Shown: piece by piece, positions 41,956 through 53,069 of the stretch
Numbering within the stretch: the first letter of the stretch is position 1
Layout of the letters: the number at the start of each line of letters is the position of its first letter
DNA from: Hormiphora californensis
Taxonomy: Eukaryota > Ctenophora > Tentaculata > Cydippida > Pleurobrachiidae
DNA length: 64,000 nt
Direction of reading: 5' to 3'
Assembly (NCBI GenBank): GCA_020137815.1
Contig: CM035350.1
Location: forward strand, 2,098,328-2,162,327
Position numbers and translations under genes: made by a program
The notes under the pieces: model-generated
Databases searched by the model: none
The model's input: the letters and a program-made list of their open reading frames with translations, nothing else
What the model was told of the DNA's origin: nothing

Positions 41956-42719
41956 ATGGTAGCTGGGTTAGGGAGCACTGACATCACCAGTCGAACTGTT
42001 GACATGCACCATCCCATCTTAAGTTACTGTACCGTAAAAGGAGCTCAGGCGGGATCGCTGCGAGTTTCAGAACGTCAGATGATGATGATCGGGCGATCAA
42101 ATTGATAAAAGAACTTACTATTTTGCAGACTCCTCGCGTTTCGTCTATTTGCAGTATTCATCTGAGATTGATCATCGGTTCTGTCTAACCTCCAACGTCT
42201 TTTTTGTTGTCTCTGCACTTCTCTTGGTGTTGCTGTATTTAAATCCCTCAGTGTATGGAAAAGTAGAGAAAAGTAGTGAGATCTCCAATTGTCGCTTTCG
42301 TATATCAACGGTTGTTGAAGAGAGCATAATAGCTGGAACAGTGACACAATACAAAGCAAGAACAGCTGCACGTGCAGCTGCAGTACGTAGTAACAATCCT
42401 TGGTAACGACTCACACCCCTGGCCCCACTCCAGCTATAGTACTCCACCTCTAAACCTGCACGTGCAAAATGCCATATTTGGTAAAAATATCATCACCCAT
42501 CATTTCCCTATTTGCTTTAACTAGAGTACCCGTTTGCTGGGAACCCGTGACCTGGTAAATGGTAATTTATCCTCATATAACTGGTGACATTTGTGTTTGA
42601 TTTTTAAAAGATAAATTAATTTGTTTGTTCCTTAGAGCAATGAGTCTCATAGTAGGAGCGCGTTACAATTTTGGCGAGGCGGGTAAATCATTTACTGTAA
42701 CACGCGAATTTTCCCGAAA

Positions 42720-43760
42720 AAGCGCTGCTTTTTACGCCGCGCGACTCCCCCCCAAAAACGGAATAGGTTTTTTTTTTTGGGGCGGGCCCCTTAATACGGA
42801 AACCCCCCAAAAAAGGGGGTTTGGGTGGGAGGTAGGTATGTGGAAGGCCCAGGGCACATGATTCGGAAACGATTCGGTATACTTGTCCTGGAAGAGATCA
42901 GCTATTGAGGCAGGATCCGAAACAGCTCTCCCTTTAGAATCGAAAAGAAGGCCAATCTCAGTTTGGAGCTTGTTCATCTGTTTGGCGATACTGAAAAAAC
43001 CTTGGGGTTGATTTTCATAGTTTTGACCACTGACTTCACCTTCTTCTCTCTTAGATTGTTCAGGGCTTCACCTAGTTTGAACTCTGTGGAGGCAAGTTGG
43101 TTCGTAGCAGCGGATATTGGAGCGGGATTTGGAGAGGGGTGGGAATGTAGTGCAGCAAGCCTAGTTCTTAGCTTCTTCTTACGTCGCCGTGGGCTGTCCA
43201 GAATCTTGGGCTTACCGGAGCGAGCTGGGTGGGTTGGGGTGTGGAGTTTACAGATATCGAGGAATTTTGGGTCAGGGAAATAGGGAACTCAACGAAGGAG
43301 GATTCATCTGCTCGAGAGAAGTCAAGGGCTCGGAACTCTTGGGCAGCTGGAGGGCTTTGGTGGCAGGTGTAGTAAGGGGTGGGGAGGTAAGTGTAATGTC
43401 TGTTAGACGGTGGTCTGACATTTTGGTGTGGACACCTGGCCACTCAGAGAGGATGGTTAGTGAGGAGTACATCAAGGATATTACTTCCCCTGTTTGGGTG
43501 AGGATGACTTGGTTGGCAAAGAAATCAGCCATGGGCGTGAATTCAGACGCCGATGAATCAGGGGGCGGTGGACAGATGCAACTAACCATTAGGCGTGGTC
43601 AAGTTTACAGACAACTGGCATACTGAGTTATCGAAGGCTAGGGAAGATGAATCGGGGGGATCAGTTCTCGAGTATAGAGCGACGCATCAGAAATGTATGA
43701 TTCAGCCAGGTTTCAGATAGGTAGAAAAAGAAGGGGGTGATTCATGGAAGTCTCATCTTC
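42720..43760 (-). pseudogene. Degraded non-LTR retrotransposon (endonuclease end to RT linker)
   Basis: On the minus strand, a frame at 43272-43589 has an endonuclease-like end (SLTILSEWPGVHTKMSDHR, resembling the S-D-H motif of AP-type LINE endonucleases). A frame at 42732-42977 has DPASIADLFQDKYTESF, typical of the linker before LINE reverse transcriptase. Several frameshifts separate them. The left end passes into a G/T homopolymer-rich junk stretch near 42760-42830. Confidence 0.65.
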
Positions 43761-43872
43761 TAAAAATGTCTGCAGTGTCGGGACCTTCCATCTGGAAACA
43801 CTGTGGGCGGATGGGTTGGTCCCCCGTGCATTTAGTAGAAGTAGGGATGAGTATGGTTGAGGTACACGTGGG

Positions 43873-44250
43873 GCGTAGTGTCAGTACTGATAAAGAAAAC
43901 TGGGACCTGGAAATCAACATCAGTTTCCAATTTTTTAACTGGTCCCTAAGGGGAAACTCTAACTGAATGCACACGCAGTAATGGCAGCCCATCAACTGGA
44001 AAACTGATAATGGGAGCCATCACTCTGGGCGCGCCAGGATTTGCCACAAATTTTGCCAAAAAAAGGCTTTTACGTAGCGCACGATGACAAACACACGAAC
44101 ATGGTCGCGCGTTCTGTCCATCATTCCTTCCATCCAATTAGAGTTTTACCAGTGATGGGACGCCATTACTGCGCGTGCATTCAGTTAGAGTTTCCCCTAA
44201 GGGAATCGCAAAAAAACCATATTAAATGCTATCCACATTCCACTATAAAC
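43873..44250. repeat. Repeat copy 2 of the 385 bp MITE-bearing unit
   Basis: Same orientation as 41266-41650. It differs by small indels, for example CTTTTACGTAGCGCACGATG against CTTTTATGACGATG. Confidence 0.85.
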
Positions 44251-44589
44251 ATTTGTAGGAATTGTTACGTTCGTCTTCCCCACTCGCCTTTTGTCCGCTC
44301 ATGCTTGATTGCTTGAGACCCTCGTTCGATGATACTTGAAACATCAATTTGTGCAGATTGCACTAAAATCTCATTAAAAACATCAAATTTTGATAAAAAT
44401 TGACCCCTTTTTCTTGATTTTTTCCCCTTTTCTCTTCATAATCCGAAGTAAAAGTGTGGATACCAACCTCCCTACTCCTTAGAAGTCATATTTTGTGGAT
44501 GGCCTCTAAGCATATCTACAGACCTCACACAGCGCTTTTCAAAAGCAAATCCAACATTCCGCCAAGTTTTCTGAGCTGTTTTCCGCGGG

Positions 44590-46110
44590 CGCGATTATAA
44601 TCTGGGTGCCTTGCAGCGTGTTTACAGGTGCGCGCTACCAAAAAGAGTACACTTTTATTTCCTAGACCGACTTTTTTCAAACGGCTATAGCCACGCAACC
44701 ACATGGCCGATTTGAGTAAACTAAACGGTATCTAATAGAGAATCGGTAGCCCTAACCGATAATAATAATAAATAATAATAATAAATAAAAATGACAGTTT
44801 ATATCCCGCACTGACACAGTTTGTATACAGACAACTCGTTTTCCTTAATTTGAAAGGGACTGCAGTAGACTGCCTGCTCCTAGCACGGTTCTCTGATAAC
44901 GGTGAGTTAGTGGGGAACTATCCCACTTGGATAAGATTATTACGGATGAAGTAGCAGCCGTCAGGATCTTCTGATCGTATCCGCTTCAAAGTGGACCTTA
45001 GAGCTTTTTGCTCTTTCAGTTCAGAGGGCGTAAGATCCGGAGAGAGATAAACAGCCGAAAACTGTTTGGAGTCTTTGAGGTTTCGTGCCTTTCTGAGGAG
45101 TGCGAGGAGAGTCGCTCTCTTCTCCAGGGATACTAAGAGCGGTCTAGGGCGCTTCTCATTTCTTTCGCCGATGCGTTTCATCGTAGTCACTTTCGGTTTC
45201 TCATTTAATTCCTCAAAAAGTTCGTCTAAAGTAGTTTTAGCTACTCTATCGGTTGTTTCTGGGAGACCAAACACAACCATGTTCTTCTCTCTTCCGGGCT
45301 GTTGGACGGGAGTAGGATGATTCACTGGTAGTGGTTTTCCCACTTTGGGGGAGGTTGCAGCACAATTCTGTGCTAGTACAGTAGAGTAGGCTTTCACCTT
45401 CTGCACCGATGATGTCACTGTACTGAGTTGTTGCTTCTGGTGGTTGATAACCGTTTGCTGAAGCTCGATTACGTTAACCCGATGGCGGTCAAGTTCTTCT
45501 TTACATTCACGCAGCTGTTTCTCGAGGTTTTCCACACTGATAACCGTTTCAAAATTGTTCATTGTTGCTCGGGCAAGTTTCATACTGGAGAGAAAAATAC
45601 GCGAAGTAGCCTCGATTATTTCACTCGTAGTTCGGTCCTTGAGACAATGTCTAAAGTACGAACCCCAGTGCTTGCTAGGCGAAGCTAAGCTGTCGTTGGT
45701 TAACATTGAATCGGGTGCAGCTTGAATCGATCTATAACATTGAGTAAACTCATCTGGTGTGATGCTCGTCGTGTTGTCCGAATTCAACAGGTAAACTTCA
45801 GAAACAAAGTCATCCACCGTCTCTTCTAATCGTTTTATCATAGGGCTATCGCCCTCGTACTTCGCTTCCGACATTATCAACGTTTCGTTTTTCTGCCCTT
45901 CGGGGCTGTTACATCGGATTCATCTTCCTGCTCAATAAATAGTTTTACGTTGTAGTTGATGAAAGTTTGAATAACCCCAAACAAAACCCTAACCCGACCC
46001 TAACAACAGCCCTAACCCGTCTCGACCGCCAAAATCGATGAATTGTTAGCAATGGAACACCCGGACACCCACGAGCGCCGTCCCTGAATGGAAGGCACCC
46101 AGATTTTAAC
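44590..46110. mobile_element. 1.5 kb element bounded by inverted AATCTGGGTGCCTT, carrying an ORF1-like gene
   Basis: The left edge reads TATAATCTGGGTGCCTT (about 44596). The right edge carries the complement (GGCACCCAGATTTTAACG, about 46087-46104). The same terminal word starts the LTR-associated repeats at 7497 and 11841. Both here and at 7497, telomere-like CCCTAA/TTAGGG runs lie just inside (45979-46018). The enclosed frame is a retrotransposon ORF1-like protein, so either two elements are nested or this is an atypical retroelement. Confidence 0.5.
44918..45874 (-). CDS. LINE ORF1-like nucleic-acid-binding protein
   Basis: Intact frame of 318 residues from ATG 45874. The N-terminal half is helical, with a predicted coiled coil (about residues 100-160, VENLEKQLRECKEELDRHR). 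The C-terminal half has REKNMVVFGLPE, then KRIGE, RPRPLLV and SAVYLSPDLTPSEL, the pattern of ORF1p RRM-like domains in CR1/L2/Jockey-type LINEs. It probably acts as an RNA-binding chaperone. No ORF2 follows on the minus strand; an AT-rich TAA microsatellite (44760-44790) lies downstream. Confidence 0.75.
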   Translation of the reverse strand: MSEAKYEGDSPMIKRLEETVDDFVSEVYLLNSDNTTSITPDEFTQCYRSIQAAPDSMLTNDSLASPSKHWGSYFRHCLKDRTTSEIIEATSRIFLSSMKLARATMNNFETVISVENLEKQLRECKEELDRHRVNVIELQQTVINHQKQQLSTVTSSVQKVKAYSTVLAQNCAATSPKVGKPLPVNHPTPVQQPGREKNMVVFGLPETTDRVAKTTLDELFEELNEKPKVTTMKRIGERNEKRPRPLLVSLEKRATLLALLRKARNLKDSKQFSAVYLSPDLTPSELKEQKALRSTLKRIRSEDPDGCYFIRNNLIQVG

Positions 46111-47107
46111 GTTTTCCGTTTTCCGCCAAATTTTGAGTTTCAAAATAAAATCGCGATCGTGAAACTTTATAAAATTAAAGATGAATGCAACGCGCGGCTT
46201 TCAAAACGACGTAGGGCGCGAATAAAATTATATTTGCACTGCCTCAAACTTTTTTGAGCTGAGTTTGAAAAAAAATGGAGATTTTTTAAAAAACCGAGCG
46301 AACTGCGAAGTGAAATTTCAAATTTGAACTTCTGATTTCTGAAATTTAAATCCCACAATCCCCTTAAACCCCTGTAACGAATTAGGGGCCCTACGGTGTA
46401 TATTTACTGTGTCAGTCAAAACAAATTAAAACCTACGGACCGGCGACCGGGAGGTAGAAAACACAAAACCCTTCGCCAGCACGGCCCGCCAGCACCCACT
46501 CTTCGGAGCCCGGAGGCCACGATATTCCATAATTCTTTACTATTAGAGCGACCTGACATTCACACAAGCAATGTGTACCCCTTCCCAGCCAAAAACCATG
46601 CTGCGTTCAAACCTCGATAGCAACAAAACAATCAAACTCATTCGCTGGACGGGCAACAAGGCTATGGAACACTCTGCCAAAGAAGGTGAATTCGGCAAAA
46701 AGGCTAGAGAATTTCAAGATTCTTCTCGGGGACTGGATGAAACGTTTTCCGGATAGACCACCTGTGTCCGGATGCAGTCGGCAAAACAACAATTCAATTC
46801 TGGAATGGTCCCGTGGGACTGTATGTGCGGGGGATGTTCGATTGGACTGACACCATTATATGTTGATATATGACGTCTATTACAAAGTTACAAAGCATAT
46901 TTCTTGGGAATGGATTATGAATGCTTATGAAAAGAGGACGCCGCCGGACCGATCCCCGGTATCTACTATCTGGACGCTGAATAATCCACGGCGGGCTCAA
47001 AATATGAGTTTTCGTATACTATAACCAATATCTATTGCCCACTCCAAACTGTGTGGGTAGAAAATTAGCCATATAAACTCAAAACTTTGCTCAATGTGTA
47101 GGTAGAC
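46111..47107. other. Intergenic, nothing recognised
   Basis: AT-rich, with short spurious frames only. Confidence 0.4.
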
Positions 47108-49072
47108 ATGTCCGTTCAGTGTCGAGTTTTGCTAAAAAATTACGAAGAAATCAAGAATCAGACCCTAGCAGAGAGTAAACCTGACTTCCAGTACCAGTAA
47201 GTATTTTTAGTTTGCTAATAACAGTGGTGATCCGTCATATTGGCCATCCGCACAGCAACGCCTAAAGTCCATTTTTTCAACCCCTTTTTTCAGTCGTGCA
47301 CATAATTTTTTTGCCCGCTTATCAGATGTTAACGTGTGGTGTGTGCCACGATATCACGACACAACGGGTTTGGGGTTAACAGTTGAAAATGACTTTATAG
47401 CGTGGTGCACAACGTCCTAAACGAACGAAAAAAGCAATGGCATATTTGACGTCGCTAACCACGCTGTGCACCACGCTGTTGGCGGTGCCGTGCGGGTGGC
47501 CAATATGGCGGAACACCACTATTACAGACCTTGATATCTTGGAGCATTTTACCCTTTTTACCAAGATCTCTCTTTTCCAGATGTGAGGTGCACCAATACT
47601 GCTGCTACAATTATACAGTACCCCAGAGCCCATGGTGTTGTGATGGTACTTACCAAGTCATCTATAAGGACTGGTACCTTTGGTAAGTTACTGACGGCAC
47701 CAAACTGCCGTTGTTGCTTGACGCTGTAATCTGTATATGTTCTCTTGTGACATGCTAGTTGGAGGTCTTCGGGAGTATGAGCAGCAAAGATTCTTGAAAT
47801 AGTAATCATCAGATGAGACGTGTGAAATATGATACTATGTGGCCTCTCACACATTCCCCGATTCCCAATAGAATTATCATAACAAATCTCATAATAAGTC
47901 ATGACCTACTTGATTCTTGAATCTTTGTTATTTTCTAACACTCCTTTACGACTGTAAAAGAGAGGAGCCCACGGAAAGAGAGTTGAGCTAGGCAACTTGA
48001 ATCCCTCGGAGACCCACATCTCCATGGAGATTTAGGTTTTCTAATCTCTATTATAATTTGGAAATGTCGCTAGCAACCGTTGTTAGGGGCGGGTTGGTTG
48101 TTACTGCACGTGCAGATGGGTACAGCGGAAGGGTGGGTTATCAATTCTTGTTTCAATATAGTTTTAGAAGTGAGCGTCTGAAACACATTTCAATATAGTT
48201 TGAGAAGTGAGCGTCTGAAACACATTTCAATATAGTTTTAGGGATCCATGTAGAGATTTTAGTAAAGCACAATCGGGTAAAGGATCTTGTTTCTTTAATA
48301 TGTGTAATGGTATTTGGAAGGAGATGTAGACGTGCTGAGTGTGGTAAATCATACTAATATAGCTTCCGGCATTAATTAAGTTAAATTGCTCTTGCTCACT
48401 TTTACTAATTAGTCTGCAAAGCAGTTGGTTGGCTGTGTTTTACAGAAAACGTGATGGATATAACGGAAGATTTCCAAGTTCTCCACTTCTCTATTTTCTA
48501 ACCACACCCCATCTCTACAGGGTGATATTATCCCTGATAACAGTATTGCTGGGTGCACTAGTTTTATATTTCCGGTTCTACCACAAGAGACAGCTGACTA
48601 GGAGTATAGTAGAGGCTACGATGGAACTAGAGGCACACTATCGACCACTACAGTATCAGGTACCTTCTTATTGTTGTATTATTGTTACTGTGTACATGCT
48701 GTACTATGGATGTACTGGTATTGTCTGGGGTGGACCACTGAGAGAAAAGAAGTATCCGTGCTCAGTATGTGCTGCCACAGTACAGTGTGACATGTAATAC
48801 AACACGCTAATCCAACTCATGACAGTCCCTGTTACTGCAGATAACTAACTCCCTCTTATTGGTCCCACTACTCTTTATGACCCCACTACTAACTCCCTCT
48901 TATTAACCCCACTACTACTAACTCCCTCCCTTCCTCCCAGGTGAGGTTTGTGGAGAGAGAAAAGAGCACAGACGATGTACCCCCACCCTGCTACTCAGAC
49001 ATTGTCCCTCCTTCCTACTCAGCTGGATCATCAACCTCAGAATCCAGACCAAATAGAGCTACAGACACTTGA
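47108..49072 (+). CDS. Small single-pass PPxY membrane protein (Shisa/VOPP1/WBP1-like)
   Basis: Exons 47108-47196, 47581-47634, 48521-48659 and 48941-49072 join in phase to 137 residues. A short Cys-rich ectodomain (CEVHQYCCYNYTVP) is followed by one membrane helix (VILSLITVLLGALVLYF), a basic stop-transfer (RFYHKRQL) and a tail with two WW-ligand motifs, PPCY and PPSY. Cys-Cys ectodomain, single TM and PPxY tail is the layout of the Shisa/VOPP1/WBP1 superfamily, whose members recruit NEDD4-type WW ligases and act in endosomal traffic. No signal peptide is seen, so a further 5' exon may exist. The exon 2 donor (ATG|GTGTTG) is weak but is the only choice that keeps frame into the helix. The intron before exon 2 contains a MITE. 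Confidence 0.6.
47218..47523. mobile_element. ~305 bp MITE with imperfect ~45 bp inverted ends
   Basis: The left arm (AACAGTGGTGATCCGTCATA...) pairs with the right arm (...CCAATATGGCGGAACACCAC). There is no coding capacity. It lies in intron 1 of the small PPxY gene. Confidence 0.75.
47652..47798 (-). other. Coding-looking minus-strand segment, unassigned
   Basis: A minus frame reads HTPEDLQLACHKRTYTDYS and ends LPKVPVLIDDL exactly at a good donor (TTG|GTAAGT). No partner exons were found, and it overlaps an intron of the plus-strand PPxY gene. It could be an exon of an antisense gene or chance. Confidence 0.3.
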
Positions 49073-49683
49073 TATATGAGGGGGGCTTGCTGTATTGTGT
49101 GTGTGTATTGTGTAAACTATGGTATCGTTCTTTAATTTTTCAACACCAGGAAGACTGCCTCTCTCTCCTTGCTTTGCTCGACCCTCTCTCTCTCGCTCTC
49201 TCCTTGCTTTGCTCGACCCTCTCCCTTTGTATTGTGAGGGAAGCTGAAGGATAATTGAGTCACACCACGAACCTGATGGAACGCGCGATGTGACTGAGGT
49301 AGAGTTGCTCGCGCACAGAAGTAACATAGCCAAGGAGAGAGCTTGTCAGCGCCATTTCAAGAGAGATGCGCGCGTCGTGTGTGTAAGAATCGAGATGCGC
49401 CTGGAGGGCCGTGCTTTCATCACATCAACCACCCCGCGCCTTCCAGTTACGTTACTATACAATCACGAGTGTATTTGGGGCCTTTCAACAACAACTTTTT
49501 CATTCACTCTTGTACGTACAAATTACACAGTGCAACTGCAGTCTCTTTAACATCTGCCAGAAGCAATTGTATACTCTTTAACAACTCAAAACATAATGTC
49601 CAGTTATATACTGGCCAGGAAAAACAAAACATATTATATGGTGCTTTATCAAGTCCCAACTCCATCCTTCTCTCAAATATCGG
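49073..49683. other. Gap between convergent genes
   Basis: 3' flanks of the PPxY gene and the Rab gene, which converge here. No gene is seen. Confidence 0.5.
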
Positions 49684-49829
49684 TCAGTGTTGGTTAGTTG
49701 GTTCACCACCTCCACTACTACTTGACCCGCCAGAGCAACATCCACGCTGGGAGATAGATCGTGTTAATCAGGTGATACTCTGAGTTATCAAGCAGGAGTG
49801 AGAGTGAGAAAGAGTGAGAGAGTGAGAGA

Positions 49830-49886
<57 letters not shown>

Positions 49887-52223
49887 TAAGAGTAAGAGAG
49901 AGAGTGACAGAGAGTGACTAATTACACTCAACACACACGCGTATAAACACACACTACTACTGCTGTCGCTACCTGTGTCTGCCCTGAATCTTCATCCAAA
50001 AGTATTCTCGTTGGTTCCGTCTTTTCAGCGTGAGAGGATGCCAGTTTACGGGCTGAAATAGGGAATTGTATTTTAACACAGTCGTTTAATAAATCGAAAT
50101 ATATGGGATGTGACAGGGAGTTGTGCCGCAATGTATGCTACATTAGGTCCAGTTTATTTCCACTATTATTTGACTGTTGATACAGAATGTCTCTACAGTC
50201 TAAACTACCCTACTTGACATGCTAGCTGGAGTGTGCAATGTATAGACATGTTAATTATCATACTATTATTAAAGCAAATAGGGAAATGATGGGTGATGGT
50301 TTTTTTACCAAATATGGCACAAAATTCCTGGAAATGGTCATTTGCACGTGTTGTCCCTAGAAGGACCCTGGCAACCTGCCAGCTTGAGCCTTAAACTGCA
50401 CGTGCATCCTTGATTCATCTCTCTGCCGGTTGCGTGATTGATCGTTTGCTCGATTTAATCTGTTCACCCCCTGTTCACCACGTTTCGTGAACATGACTAC
50501 TCAATTTCAACACAATCGCCAGCGAGTTTGGAGGAGCCATATGTCCCAAACTGGCGCTGACGCCTATAGACTACGTGATAGAATCCTACAAAAGAGGTGA
50601 TTATTATTCAAAAAATGTTGTCAACACACGTAATAACAAAGTATCAATGGCACTAATAAGAAATACGTGAAAGTATTTTGCAAATGTGCTCCTTCATAAA
50701 ATACTTCAGGACCTGGCAAAAGAGGACCCGTGGTTTTTCTGTCGAAAGAATCGCTGTGGTTAATTTACCTGATAAATTTACTGATTTTAAAAATTTCAAA
50801 TGATACTACACTATTTGCTTAGTTTACTGTATGACCATTGACCATCCCCGACATTCGCCCGTAGGGCGAGCGGGCTTACTAGTCTTTTAAATAACAACTA
50901 TTTGTTAACCTACCGACAGCTACGAAGGTCTCCTCGATATTTGCACCCGATTTAGCAGAGGTTTCAAAGAATAACAGATCAGAGTCCTCTGCGTAACTGG
51001 ACGCTTCCTGGAAGCAGCAGCTGTTATTAGAACTCCCAGGAGAGTTCTTGAAACATGATACACACGCACATACACTTGATAACAGGGGGGGGGGGGAGGA
51101 ATTGAGCAAGGAAGGCTCATGAGTTGTCACTGTTATAATTAGCTTCTCATTTCATTTGTGTACCCAAAAAGCGAAACACGAAAGTCGAACGTAGCCCACC
51201 TTCTACATAATGTCTATAAATTACACTGCCTCTCCTACTCCAGACACAGTTATACAAAGTACATACCAGTTTAGGTACAGTTGAGTGAGTGTCTGCCATG
51301 TCTGACTTGTTACCTGCCAACACAATGGCAATATCAGAACCTGCCTGCTGACGTAACTCTGTTATCCAGTTCTTCGCATGTTCATAGGTCTCCTGAAAGA
51401 GTTACAAGAATCACAAACTATTATCTGGAGAAAATGTTCATTTGTAACACTAGTTCGATTTAGAAGTTTGTATCCTGGTAGAGTGCTCGATCCGGGGATG
51501 CGGAGAGCTGAACTATTGTGACAAGTGAAACCTTGTTTCACTTGTCACAATAGTTCATTTGTAACACAACACCTAACGATTATAGGAGAGAGTTTTGATT
51601 TGTAAACACCCAGCATATATTACGTACTGTTCGGGTTAGATCATAAACAACAACTGCAGCACTTGCACCCCTGTAGTAGATGGGTGCGAGACTGTGATAT
51701 CTCTCCTGTCCCGCTGTATCCCATATGTCCAACTTGACCTTTCGGTTTTCATCCAAACATAATGTCTGGCTGAAGAATGATGCTGAAACGGGGGAGGAAT
51801 GTTGAAAGTTAATACAAATTACACATGTAGAAATATTCGCACACATTTATGGACACTGTTCAGTTCATGTTCATGTTATTACGTACCTCCAATAGTAGGA
51901 GAACTGTGGTCGTTAAACTGCCTCCTCACAAACCGCTGTGCAATACACGATTTACCAACCCCTTCGTCTCCTGGGGGTGAGTTAAATAATTAGCCACATA
52001 GTAGACTCCTTGTTATGTTCTAACCCTCCTTTACATTTGTAAAGCGTTTCGCGAGGCGCACGAAACAGAGTCTTGCTAGGCAAGTAGACTCCTAAGAAGT
52101 ACGAACTAAAAAGATAGAGGGTCTGAATGTATCAGGAGATATATGTTACAGTAACATACCGAGTAGGACGAGTTTAAAATGAAACGGGTTCCGTGCTGCT
52201 TGAGGTGGTCTCCTGTTTGCCAT
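49684..52223 (-). CDS. Rab5-like small GTPase
   Basis: Seven in-phase exons: 52160-52223, 51887-51970, 51628-51782, 51267-51392, 50914-51007, 49973-50052, 49684-49746; 221 residues. Motifs in order: P-loop GDEGVGKS, switch I SSPTIG, switch [25 protein letters not shown], and ETSAKSG. The Rab family sequences IGASFFSQT and [15 protein letters not shown] are closest to Rab5/Rab22, regulators of early endosome fusion. The C-terminus is odd: the CC pair (GCCSGG) is followed by 14 further Gly/Ser-rich and polar residues before the stop, where Rab5 proteins end within about two residues for geranylgeranylation. Either the last exon is mis-joined, a base is wrong, or the protein is not prenylated in the usual way. 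Confidence 0.85.
49796..49890. repeat. GA-rich microsatellite in the last Rab intron
   Basis: Imperfect (GAGT/GA)n tract. Confidence 0.9.
50265..50880. repeat. Dispersed repeat in a Rab intron, ends shared with 41917-42530
   Basis: The left end (AAAGCAAATAGGGAAATGAT, then ATGGGTGATGG and ACCAAATATGGCA) is the reverse complement of 42468-42518. The right end (ATTCGCCCGTAGGGCGAGCGGG, ending ACTAGT) is the reverse complement of 41917-41945. The interiors are not obviously alike, suggesting two members of one non-autonomous family with different cargo. Confidence 0.6.
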
Positions 52224-53069
52224 TCACTGTTCACTTCATAACTATAAAACATAGTTAGTATTGTTGGTTGGTTGGTTGGTTGGTGCTTTATGAAGCCTTT
52301 GTCAGAGGCTCCCTGTTGGCCATGAGATGCTTTGGGATTTGCCGCCGCTGGGGGTTTAATAGTGCACGAGTGACTTTGGGGGCGTTTCGATGTGCTTGAG
52401 GTAAGTTTGGTGATGACCGGGGGCACTCAATGAAAGGTGAAGAAAGGGAGGGGTGGCCCCGGTTAGATTCAACGGTTAGTATTGTGCCTCACTGTCGAGG
52501 AGGGTGTGCAGCTGGGGGCTGCAGCAGTTCTCTCGTTTAGCAGAGTTGATTCAGACATTCTAAACAAGTAGTTTCGGATATGAATGTTTCGGCAATGGGT
52601 GCCCTCATGACTCATCATTGCTGTGAAGTGTTTTGTAGCAATAACTTCTATTTTCGGAAGGCAGCATTCATCTCAAAAGGTCGATTGTCGAACAGGTCAC
52701 GACCTGATCTTTTTCAATGTTCGTCGCCATTAGCAATACAAAATGGACAGTCTACAAGTTACAAAGTTACAACAAAGCCATCGCGAACAGGGCCCAGGGA
52801 CTCCAAGCGGAAAATTTTTGACGTTTTAATCGTTTTTGAATTTCAAAAACGCCAACGCAATTTTACAACCCGAGCTGAGAAAGCACGCTTAACTTTGAAA
52901 ACGACAGCTTACGCTGCATTTGAATACGTTAACTGTAACGCGCGAAAGAATTTCGGATAAGTAGCGCCGCGCGCGATAGGCCCTGCAGCTGCCTGTTTAA
53001 AAATCCTGCTTTAAAAACTTTTTTTTTGCTTGGATTTTCAAATTTAAAAACTCTGAAGCTCTTAAGAAG
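52224..53069. other. Intergenic with TTGG repeat
   Basis: A short (TTGG)n run lies at 52264-52283. No gene was recognised; frames here are unconvincing. Confidence 0.45.

Noticed and set aside
42149-42447. Two overlapping frames with a hydrophobic stretch
   Set aside because: No family was recognised, the frames are on opposite strands of the same repeat-like unit, and there is no splice or start context.
46396-46756. Basic plus-strand frames
   Set aside because: There is no homology, splice structure or codon signal, and the surroundings are repeat-like.
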